DNA from: Calocera cornea HHB12733 | Taxonomy: Eukaryota > Basidiomycota > Dacrymycetes > Dacrymycetales > Dacrymycetaceae | Length of the DNA: 64,000 bases | Reading direction: 5' to 3' | Assembly (NCBI GenBank): GCA_001632435.1 | Contig: KV423915.1 | Span: forward strand, 1 to 64,000 | Shown: positions 1-10,221 of the stretch, one piece after another | Position numbering within the stretch: position 1 is the first letter of the stretch | How the letters are laid out: each line of letters begins with the position of its first letter | The notes under the pieces: generated by a model | Databases searched by the model: none | What the model saw: the letters and a program-made list of their open reading frames with translations, nothing else | Told to the model about the DNA's origin: nothing | Translations under genes and position numbers: made by a program

Positions 1-1840
1 TCCACATCTCCGAGCTCAGCAGGAGGTTGACAGTTTTGCTGCCCTCCGAAATCGCCGCCGCCAATTCGCGCAAATTAGCGCCGGTTTCCATCAAGCCGCC
101 GTAGAGGAAGTCAAACGACGACTGCATGTGCTGGACCGCCAAATCTGCGACAACAGCGTTAGTTTGGGGATAACGCGACGTTATGATGCGACTTACGGAT
201 AGGAAGCTGCACTTCCTTGTACTCCCGCGGGGCGTCAATATCCTCTTGCTTGACGCGTACAGGAGCCTGCGTGCGCGTCATCTTCGGCTCGACTGGCTCG
301 TTCTTCAGCCGCTTCGCCGGATCCGTGTGGACGCCGTGTTCACGGAAGCGCCGTCCATCTGCGTTATTATTAGTAACGCCGCGTTATTTCGACTCCGAGG
401 AACTTACCTGTCGGTGGCGTGAACGAGCACGGCTTGGCCAGCATATGGCACGCCGTGCAGGGCTTATCCAAGGCCCGCGTCTTGCAGACCTTGTCGTTGG
501 CGTCGCAGCGCTCGCACTACGACAATCAAACAAACCTAAATCAGTACGGCGTTAGATATAACGCGCGGCTGTTCACGTACCTTCTCCCCGAAGTCCTTCA
601 CCAACCAGATCTTGCCCGACTTGTTTTTGAAGGCCTCCCACGTCAAGGCCGGTTCCTATTATCCCCACAAAAAAAATCAAATCAGTCTCACAAGAAAAAG
701 CGTTATACAAGTAACGCGCTTACCGCCCTCTTCTTACCCTTCTCATCCTTCATCTTCCTCGTCCCGGACGCCGCGGCCTGCTTCTCCGGCTTGGTCGTCT
801 TCTTGCTCGCCTTTGGAGCGGCCGCCTGCGCTGGCGGTTTCTCAGCCTTCTGCGAAGCGGTATCAGTGAGAGTCAAAACTAACGCTGTGCGTTACTTACC
901 GTCGACGACGCCACAGCCTTGCCCCCCGTCTTCAGCGGCGCCACCTGCTTCGATTTGCCCCCGGCGATAACGAGATCGCCTTCGGTCTCACTGTCGAGAT
1001 CGACAACGGACCCATCCTGCCACGATCATCAGTCAAGAGCGTTATCGGTACGCGTTATCCACATACCGCTTCTTCCACCTCGCGCCCCGGCGCCTTCTCC
1101 TGCTGGCGTTTCGCCACAGCGGTCGTCTTCGCGGCAGCGACATCTACCGCCTTCTCCACTTCCTTGCGCCCCGCGTCCGCGGTACTCGTCCCCGCGCGAG
1201 AAGTCGTCCCCAATTTCGTCTCGGCCTGCCAACCCTGACGAGGGAAAGGCCAGACCTCGTCGCCCGTGTACGGGCCGCTGCCGCTCGGTAACGCCTCAGG
1301 GACCACGATTGGCCCTGGAAAGTCTTCTTGCGCGCTGGCAAGACCCAGGCCGCGCACCATGGGATCGAACTCGTTCGATACCTGCCGAAGAGGCGTTAGT
1401 TCAGCGTTATCCGTGGCGTTATCGATCTGGACGTACCTCCTTTCCGGCGCGGAGCCGCCCGAAATACCAGAGGCGCTGCATGCGCGGGCCCATGTACTTC
1501 ACATAAAACCACGGCTGGAAGATCAGCGCGTGGGGTGCCTTCGCCATCATGGCCACACAGTTTTTCTACAACCATCGGCATTAGCAAGCGTTACATATAA
1601 CGCGGTCCAGTCACTTACCCGATACTGCGACTGCCGGAACTGGCTCTTCTCGTAGCCCACAAAGTCCGACGCCGTCTTCGGGAACCGCGATCCCAGCATG
1701 TTCTTCCACGCCTTCAAACGCGCCAGCGTTTCCTCCTCCTCCGTCGCCGCGTTCAGCGTCTCCATCGCCGCCACATCCTCACGCATATCCTCGTCCACCA
1801 GCTCGAGCTCGAACGGATCCATCGCGACAGAGTCAGACAT
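1..1840 (-). CDS. Zn2Cys6-type fungal protein, 3' part missing (runs off left edge)
   Basis: Translation starts at ATG 1840-1838 (MSDSVAMDPFELELVDEDM) and continues through nine exons to the window edge, so the C-terminus is not visible. Introns by splice consensus: 1566-1618, 1382-1436, 1017-1066, 850-899, 656-723, 517-580, 359-407 and 144-196. The exon at 408-516 encodes CERC..C..CTAC..C with spacing C-x2-C-x6-C-x8-C-x2-C-x6-C, which matches the fungal Zn2Cys6 binuclear cluster. It is preceded by a Lys-rich basic stretch and followed by an acidic/helical part (AVQHMQSSFDFLYGG). The N-terminal half has an RFPKTASDFVGYEK segment like lineage-specific Agaricomycete proteins of unknown role. 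Unlike classical activators, the cluster lies internally, not at the N-terminus. DNA binding is an inference from the motif. The introns are unusual: nearly all carry paired TAACGC hexamers. Confidence 0.75.
144..1618. repeat. TAACGC/GCGTTA hexamers concentrated in eight introns
   Basis: By hand count 18 copies of GCGTTA or its complement TAACGC fall inside the eight short introns of the Zn2Cys6-type gene, which total about 440 nt. Positions are 155, 170, 361, 374, 381, 549, 559, 700, 712, 880, 889, 1039, 1052, 1393, 1404, 1416, 1588 and 1598. Only one copy (1289) lies in its exons. Six introns have the two hexamers in inverted orientation 3-9 nt apart, able to form a six-base-pair hairpin; two introns (1017-1066 and 1382-1436) have direct copies. 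In most introns the copies lie between the donor and a separate CTAAT/CTGAT branch point. The rest of the window has the hexamer only sporadically. Confidence 0.85.
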
Positions 1841-2023
1841 GGCGCTAGACGATAAGAGCAGAGGATCGACGTTATGGAAGAAGAGAGCGCGCGGTGAACG
1901 GCGCTGCCGACGTCGAGCGTTATCAGGCGACCGCACTGCCACCAACTCTACGCGCGAAAACCCCCTGTTTCAGGTAGTGATCGCCGCCTAAACGCCGCGT
2001 CACCCATGGAAGGGTGATTCTTC

Positions 2024-2041
2024 AAAGTTCCCCGCGGATGT
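2024..2041 (+). repeat. 18-bp direct repeat, copy 1 of 2
   Basis: AAAGTTCCCCGCGGATGT occurs here and again, identically, at 2269-2286. The copies are 245 bp apart in the intergenic region upstream of the Zn2Cys6-type gene. Both are flanked by different sequence. A binding site or the trace of a small duplication are both possible. Confidence 0.7.
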
Positions 2042-2268
2042 TGAAGCACAGTGGAACGGGAAAATCAAGAAAAACCAAAAAGAATCACAAGAGAACCAAC
2101 AAATACCCTCAGAAAAACGAAAACCGACCAAAAAGAAATAACGCCTGTCTCGGATATCCAACATAACGCGAAAATAACGCGTTAGAATTTCCTTCCTTCT
2201 TCTGAGCCTCCTCTTCATCTCGATTTTGATCCGCATTCATGACTCATGACTGAGGACAGTCATTTTCT

Positions 2269-2286
2269 AAAGTTCCCCGCGGATGT
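2269..2286 (+). repeat. 18-bp direct repeat, copy 2 of 2
   Basis: Identical to 2024-2041. Just upstream (2238-2252) lie overlapping TGACTCAT-type bZIP-like sites, which are short enough to occur by chance. Confidence 0.65.
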
Positions 2287-2769
2287 ACATCCGATTCTCT
2301 TGTCAATTGGCGACATAGCGTTAGAGGGGTGTTACGTAGATAACGCTCCGTACGGATTCCGGGTTACACAAGTCTCACTTGGTCAGGTACCAGGAACGGC
2401 TTCGTGCCTGGTGCCTGGTGCCTGGGAAGATACAGGAATCCCGTAGCTACTTAACTATGCTGTCTAGGTAGTGAATATGAGCTGCCTTTCCCCCCTGTCC
2501 AAATATCGTATCCGAAGGCGTTATCCCGCGTTATCGACAAGCGTTATCTCGGTCTCACACAGGCGACACTCCTCTGATAGAACTTCACAAGATCCCATTA
2601 CACTATCTACTACAAACAAGTGGTACTAGCTATTCACTGCATTGTAATTCACTACGGACGGCTATACCGTGGCCGTTCCGCAGGAAGGAATGAGGTGCAG
2701 CTATTAAGTGAGCAGTTTGTTTTACGCTGTCCGACTGAGGCTAAGGTGCATTGCACAGCTTACCAAGAT

Positions 2770-3090
2770 ATGATAACCCGGTTCACTACAATGGAAGATT
2801 TCCGGATCCCCAAGGATCCACGCCTGACAGTTCAAGTTGTCAATGATATCTGGACCGCGAACCTCGCCCACCAAATGCAGAGCAACACCCAGGTTGCTGT
2901 GGCTGAGGGCCTCATGGATACCGAGATTGCAGTGGTGGCCAACAGCATGCAGACACGCGCCAAGCAGGTCTTGCCCTTCTATGCGTTGGGGGATATCAGG
3001 TTGTATTGTATGGCAATCACCGCCTCGCAGCAGGGAAGGGCAATCAGTGGTATCATGCTAGCACCGGTTGTGCTTCATAGTGGGGGTTAG
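2770..3090 (+). CDS. Unrecognised ORF, possible exon or gene relic
   Basis: The frame is open from about 2620 to the stop at 3088-3090, and the first in-frame ATG is at 2770 (MITRFTTMEDFRIPKDPRLT). The product would be about 106 residues with balanced composition and no obvious signal peptide, membrane segment or known motif. No intron, TATA box or partner gene supports it. It may be an exon of a gene I cannot assemble, a decayed fragment, or a chance ORF. Confidence 0.22.
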   Translation: MITRFTTMEDFRIPKDPRLTVQVVNDIWTANLAHQMQSNTQVAVAEGLMDTEIAVVANSMQTRAKQVLPFYALGDIRLYCMAITASQQGRAISGIMLAPVVLHSGG

Positions 3091-3438
3091 CTTGGAAAGA
3101 GAAAACGTAGAGACAGTACCAAGTCGTGTGAATGGAGAATGTATTACTATCTTCCAAATATTCATGCTCCAAGGTACCCCCAAGAGCTGTACACACCATA
3201 GAACCGGTGGTGCTACTGATGTCAAGATTGATGAAACAGGTCATCATTTCAACATGCTCGGATTTGGCATCGAAAGGCAAGCTCTCGTATGTCACAGATG
3301 CACTTCAGGATAGAGGTGAAGATGAGTTTCAGCACGTATACTGTCCTCCACAATAGTATCATACACTAATGTTACCGATCGACCTCTTATTCGTTCATCG
3401 CCAAGCTCTCGGCTGTCCCCGAAGAGAATCCTCCTCTC
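3091..3438. other. Intergenic, nothing recognised
   Basis: This lies between the orphan ORF and the stop codon of the second Pin1-like gene. No coding frame with good composition, RNA gene or clear repeat was found. It would serve as the 3' flank of the minus-strand gene. Confidence 0.4.
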
Positions 3439-4064
3439 TCAAGCAGTCCTCATGATTATGTGCAGCCCCGAATCCGTTTTGACAATGCCACTAATCTCGC
3501 CAACCTTGAGCTGATAAGTCGCATCCTCGAATGCTTTCTGCATCTGTCCACGTCTGAAGAAGCCGAGGTCGCCGCCTCTCTCATGGCTGCTGTCGTCCGA
3601 ATACTTCGACGCCAGCTCAGCGAACTTGGTTGGATCTTGCCCGATCTCACTCGCGTAGCCCTCCAGTATGTGACGAGCTTCGTCCTCAGATATGGTTATA
3701 TGCGGCTATTCGATGTGTCAGCTGGGGAGTGAGTACGAACGCAGTGCAAGGTGTGCGTACGTTCTTCCAGCTCGCTGGTCGCCTGCTCCCACTGTGCTTC
3801 ACCAACAAATGACTCGCCCTGACCCGATCGTCTCCGCCATTGACCTTTGCGGAGCCAACAGCGCCTCCAAATATGTGATGTGCGCCTGGAAGAGCGCGGA
3901 TCTGCGCATCACTCAAGCCGTGTGGTGCCTCCCATCGTGACTCGCGCGTGTCCACGTTGAAAAAGTACGGTGCGCTTCGCGTTGTCGATAAGCGAATCTC
4001 CCAGCCCGATGTCGACTATCAATATGTTAGTATATGCGGGTTCCTTTCACGGTTGACGAACCAT
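3439..4064 (-). CDS. Pin1/Ess1-type peptidyl-prolyl isomerase, tandem copy 2
   Basis: A parvulin-type prolyl isomerase acts on phosphorylated Ser/Thr-Pro, in yeast mainly on the RNA polymerase II C-terminal domain. Proposed exons are ATG alone (4062-4064), 3761-4015 and 3439-3705, giving about 174 residues, the normal size for the family. The WW domain reads GWEIRL..APYFFNVDTRESRWEAP, with both tryptophans. The isomerase domain has RASHLLVKHSGSRRPASW, the basic phosphate-binding patch, and then FAELASKYSDDSSHERGG, GDLGFF and the C-terminal HIIMRTA. The frame is intact. The first exon is uncertain; another ATG lies at 4078. It is a duplicate of the gene at 4724-5338, with small insertions in the linker (HHIFGGAVGSAKVNGG). 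An intact frame suggests it is functional. Confidence 0.82.
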
Positions 4065-4723
4065 TGTTGTACGCGCATAGACGGTGTGTGAGAGAGAAGT
4101 GAACTAATTAGGCAGGGCATACGGCAAGAACACCCTTTATGGACGACACGGATCGGGCCCGCCAAGAGGAAGGGTGCTGCGCATCATCCCTTGCTCCAGA
4201 CCCGCCGGCGCATGCCAGCCAATCTCCTCAAGACATCCTCCATTCCAGCACTATGCTGTCCTCAGGACGCCGTCCACGAGTCGAGACATCCTCGAACGGG
4301 ATGTCATCCAAACTGCAGCGACCGTTCGACCCATCCACTACCCATCCTGCATTCGCATTCCACGATCACCACCTCGGCTCGCGAATGACCATACGCCCCA
4401 TCGCAACCGGCGCAGCTTCGTCAACAATACCGCCATCGCCAGCTCCGATGGCGGCGCAGAGCGGGACAGCAACCTCAGAGCAGTTCGATGCGAGGGTGTG
4501 GCATCCGTGCTGGTATTCACAGTGGCGAGGAAGTCCGGGACGGGAGGCGGAGCTGCCCAAAGCCAAGCTGTAGGGAGGGTCGTTGCGGGCTCGAAGCGCT
4601 GCATGGCAGCGACAAGTGTATTCTTATCATTGACTGTATCACACGTCTGTTCGATCATGCGAGATACCGCTATCTTGTATACAATGTACAGTACCATCTC
4701 CGCTATAATGCTACTGGCCTCCC
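4065..4723. other. Spacer between the two Pin1-like genes
   Basis: About 660 bp separate the duplicates. Overlapping ORFs exist on both strands but none has recognisable content or a convincing splice structure. The sequence does not resemble the other Pin1-like flanks, so if the duplication included intergenic DNA it has since diverged. It must hold the promoter of the downstream minus-strand copy and the terminator of the upstream one. Confidence 0.4.
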
Positions 4724-5338
4724 TCACGCCGTCCTCATGATCAAGTGCAGACCCGAATCCGTCTTGACAACACCGCTGATCTCGCCAACTTTGAGCTGGT
4801 AGGTCGCCTCCTCAAACGGCCTCTGCATTTGCCCATGCTTGAAGAATCCGAGGTCGCCGCCCTTCTCGTGACTGCTGCAGTCGGAGTGCTTTGACGCCAG
4901 CTCAGCAAACTTGGTCGGATCCTGCCCGATCTCGCTCGCGTAGCCATCAAGAATAAGACGCGCTTCGTCTTCGGACAACGTAATGTGCGGCTGCGAAACG
5001 GATCAGTTACTGGGAGCACGAGAGTAGCACAACCATAAGCGCACGTTCTTCCAGCTCGCTGGTCTCCTGCTCCCACTGTGCTTGACCAGCAAGTGGCTGG
5101 CCCTGACCTGATCACTCCCTCCATTCACCTGTCCAGCACCTCCGAACACGTATTGCGCGCCTGGGAGGGCTCGAATCTGCGCATCGCCCAAGCCTGGCGG
5201 CGCGTCCCACCTCGACTCGCGCGTGTTCACGTTGTGGAAGTAGGGTGCACCACGGGAGTTGGAGTAGCGGATCTCCCAACCTGCTGTAGCCTAGAAACGT
5301 GTTAGCATGCCTTGGTGCTTTCGTGATCGACTTGCCAT
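4724..5338 (-). CDS. ESS1: Pin1/Ess1-type peptidyl-prolyl cis-trans isomerase, copy 1
   Basis: This parvulin-type isomerase has an N-terminal WW domain (GWEIRYSNSRGAPYFHN..SRWDAPPG). A linker with FGGAGQVNGG follows, then the isomerase domain with RASHLLVKHSGSRRPASW (phosphate-binding Arg cluster), SKHSDCSSHEKGGDLGFF and SGLHLIMRTA. Proposed exons are 5332-5338 (ATGGCAA), 5045-5283 and 4724-4990, about 170 residues. The internal acceptor at 5284-5285 keeps the frame and gives the natural start M-A-T-G-W. This copy resembles canonical Pin1 linkers more than its neighbour does. The family is usually single-copy and essential in fungi, so an adjacent second copy is worth noting. Confidence 0.88.
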
Positions 5339-5654
5339 TTTGTAAAGGTGAAGGCGGCTTGAGAGAGAGGAGGCGGCTGCTACAACAGGCTGAGCTACCC
5401 TCGCAACGGGTACGGTGGTGCACCACGTGACACGCACAGGGCTGTACAGGGACTCGCGATCGGAAGCAGTTATGCGCTCATACCCTTGCCATCACCAGCT
5501 GGATATGACACTATCGAACCATCTTGACGAATGATACCGTATGAGGCATCCATATGGGACACTCGAGGCTGTATCGAGCGAGCACGACTCAGACCATGAC
5601 GACGATTGGAATTTCTTGATTCTATTGGTACATCGATCCTGGCCACCCACATGC

Positions 5655-7567
<1,913 letters not shown>

Positions 7568-8057
7568 GCGCCTTTGGTATCAATGAGAACGCGTGCGATT
7601 CCCTCCGGTCAATTTGGCTTTGCCCTTTCCGCAAATTCTGCTTCCTGCTCGGCACTCGCTTAGCCGGACCCTTCTGACGCCTCAGGCCGGGTTCCCCGCA
7701 GCCCTGACGTATCCCTGCCTCCGAGATAAGATGGGACCCCGATTGTGCCGATATTGACCAGTCAGTTACATGACTCGGCCGTCCGAGAGCGTGTCGACAG
7801 CAGTATTGCGATCGCAATAGTCGATCAAGAAGAATCGCATTTCGGATTGTTTCGTCATAGCAGGTAGTTGGTTGAATAACGACCGGTACACTTCTGATTG
7901 CCGATCGGCCCGATCGGCCGGAGCCTTCCTGACACTTCCGGTGGAGCTTGTCGCCGCGTTGTAACCTGTCAACATTTGCAGCAGAACACGCGTGTGAGCG
8001 ACAGGTGGTATTCCGAGATCTGCTCGAGCCCTCCAGTCTAGTCCGTGACCTATTGCT
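7568..8057. other. Intergenic region, nothing recognised
   Basis: About 490 bp lie between the aminotransferase start and the stop of the PhzF-like gene. Short ORFs on both strands lack recognisable content. The part next to 7568 is the presumed aminotransferase promoter. Confidence 0.4.
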
Positions 8058-9090
8058 TTACGGTACATACAACAGCTCACCCTTCAGCACCGTGACCGCA
8101 TCACCTTGCAGCTTGCACATGCCTTTGGCCTGATCCCACACAACAGTCAACGCGCCGCCTCGAGGACTTACTTGAATTGCATTGAGCGGCTCCATGTCCA
8201 ATTTGTTCAGCTTCTTTGTCCAGTACGGACCGAGAAGGCAATGCGAAGAGCCAGTGACGGGGTCTTCAGGTACCCCAACCAGTGGTCCGAATACGCGGGA
8301 AGCGAAGTCGATGCCCCCAGCCTCGGCCTGCGTGAGGACAACAATGCCCCAAGGTGCGAGGTCAACCTGTAGACGCCCTTCAGCAATACCGCCAGCAGTA
8401 CTATAAGGTACTTACCAAAGGGCCGGTGTTCACTGGTAACCCGCCTAACGAGACTTCGGTACCAACCTCCACGATCATATACTTCTCGAACGAGTATCCA
8501 ACCCCGACACTGATGTTTTTGATAGCCAGTTGCTTCTCGGTCAGCTGGCTGATTGCCTTCTCGACCTTGGCAGTGACTTCGTTGGACACGGGGTGAAGCT
8601 CGCCAGCCGGAAATTCGAGCTGGATCTTCCCATCTGGCAAGCTCGTGGCGATCAACTCGCCGGACAACGTATCAAACTTGAGCGTATTTATGCTGGTTTC
8701 CACTTGAGCAAAGAGCACATGAGCAGAAGCCAGAGTGGCGTGTCCGCATAGTTTGGCCTGATCATGTCTGCTCAGGGCAGAGAGTCACATCGCAAATCAT
8801 GTCCGTACCTCCACGGTTGGGGTGAACCAGCGCAAGCCGTATCGAGCAAAGCCGGCTTCTTCGCTTTCTTTCTTTGTGAGGTAGGCAGTTTCGCTCAAGT
8901 TATACTCCTAACATCGCAAGATAGACATAAGCCATGTAGGCAGGTCGCATAGCATATTGGACCATACCCTGGCAATGAGCTGCATTTGCTGGGATGTGAG
9001 CGTCTTATCGCCGGGGATGATAACGCAAGCGGGATTGCCAGCAAAGGCTCTTTCTGTGAATGCATCGACAACCGTATACTGCAAAGTCAT
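8058..9090 (-). CDS. PhzF-family isomerase/epimerase-like protein
   Basis: Homologues share the diaminopimelate-epimerase fold. PhzF isomerises a phenazine precursor, but most fungal members have no known substrate. Starting at ATG 9090 the protein reads YTVVDAFTERAFAGNPACVI. Later exons give NLSETAYLTKKES (containing the family's catalytic Glu), RWFTPTVE, CGHATLASAHVLF and, near the C-terminus, VFGPLVGVPEDPVTGSSHC with the second active-site loop. It ends at TAA 8058-8060 after KGELLYVP. Five or so small introns are present. All key motifs are intact, so the enzyme is probably functional. It lies head to tail with the thioredoxin-like gene, with about 180 bp between them. A role with the neighbouring aminotransferase is possible but unsupported. 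Confidence 0.85.
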
Positions 9091-9269
9091 CGTGAGGGTC
9101 GTCAGTCAGATACAAGAGAGTGAAGTGAGGCTGAGGGGTTCCGTTGGTAGGTACTGGGGGTTGGATTCCTGTTCCAAGGGCTGAGTCAACAGTACGGCTG
9201 ACTCGACAATGGGACCGGATACAATCATCGGAACTGGGCATCATCGTCATCTCATCAAATACAGTAGAC

Positions 9270-9833
9270 ATTAGTCGTCCTTCATAAATGCAGACAGTTT
9301 ATCTTTGTCGAGAATATTGTATTCCACGAGACGCGCTACTTCTTTCCCCTATTCAGTGCGATTAGTCATCGGCTTGATTTTGAGGGAGAGGCAACCAAGG
9401 AGACCACATACATCTTTCAGCTTGACAATAGTCGGAACACCCGTTATACCAGCTTCCTTCCTGTATTGGTTGTTCGGATCTTTCCACCTGGAATGACAGA
9501 CGACACCCGTCAGCAGTGCCATAACTACGGGCTGGGTGAGAAGCCTACTCTGCCCGCTGTCCAACCCAAATGATCAACCCTGTGGGTCCATCTTCCTTCT
9601 CAAACAAGTCCTTTACGGTACTCTCAACCGCGCGACAATCCTACATATACCGTGAGTAGTTGTTTGGTTGGAAGTGCCGCAGCCAATGTCGGCTGGTAAG
9701 TACATACTGGACACCACATCTGACCTGTCGCGGGATCAATTGAGGCATAGTAGATGAGGAATGGGCGCTTGGGCGGTGAAGGGCCGTAGAACGAGTTGAG
9801 CACCCTCGGGTACGCCGTATACAAGAGAGGCAT
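9270..9833 (-). CDS. TXNDC17-like (DUF953) thioredoxin-fold protein
   Basis: This small cytosolic thioredoxin-like protein belongs to the TRP14/TXNDC17 group, which reduces disulfides and cystine in other organisms. From ATG 9833 the protein reads MPLLYTAYPRVLNSFYG, then FLIYYASIDPATGQMWCP, and after an intron DCRAVESTVKDLFEKEDG, forming the diagnostic WCPDC active site. Later exons give LIIWVGQRAEWKDPNNQYRK and AGITGVPTIVKLKDGKEVARLVE, the cis-proline region of thioredoxins. It ends FMKDD at 9270-9272. The total of about 125-130 residues is normal for the family. Four exons were joined by eye. Confidence 0.85.
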
Positions 9834-10104
9834 ATTGTCTTGTGAGCTTAAGCGCAGTTGGCTAACTTCGACCGGAGTGAGGCGCAGGCAGGGTTCGTGG
9901 TGCAGGGTTACCACTCCCTTATGACGCGCCGCAGGATTCTTCTCGCGTCTTCGGAAGGGGGCATTGTAATGCTGACCACACTGCTCTGGAGGCGCGCAAA
10001 CCACGTCTATACGACAACGTCGATATTCAGGGAACGCAACGCGAGTGCGCTCGCACAGATGCGCCTCATTAACATACGTGGCTACAATTTTTTGTCCGTT
10101 TAGA

Positions 10105-10200
10105 GCTCAGGTCAGGTCAGGAGAGGGAAGGGTTCGGCAAGGAAGGGAAGGGAGGGGAAGGGAACAGGGAACGGAAGGGGCAATCTAGGAAGGGGAAACG
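10105..10200. repeat. Purine-rich GGAAGG low-complexity tract
   Basis: A run dominated by GGAAGGG and GGGGAAGGG variants lies just beyond the 3' end of the mucin-like gene (minus strand). The composition is almost entirely A and G on the plus strand, so a triplex-prone tract is possible. No coding content is seen in 9834-10221. Confidence 0.6.
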
Positions 10201-10221
10201 GCTAGCACGTCCAGGCGCGGA

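Larger units (their letters stand above)
1917..2546. repeat. Same TAACGC hexamer clustered in the 5' flank
   Basis: Ten further copies lie upstream of the Zn2Cys6-type gene, at 1917, 2139, 2164, 2175, 2179, 2318, 2341, 2518, 2528 and 2541. The pair at 2175/2179 overlaps to make TAACGCGTTA, a perfect palindrome that contains the MluI-box ACGCGT. The cluster stops abruptly at about 2546. No gene is recognised in 1841-2619; this stretch is the presumed promoter and 5' untranslated region of the minus-strand gene. Confidence 0.75.

Noticed and set aside
144..1618. TAACGC in introns as ordinary branch points
   Set aside because: CTAACGC could act as a branch point in introns 1 and 7, but most copies lie upstream of a separate CTAAT/CTGAT site and many are in the opposite orientation, so this does not explain the enrichment.
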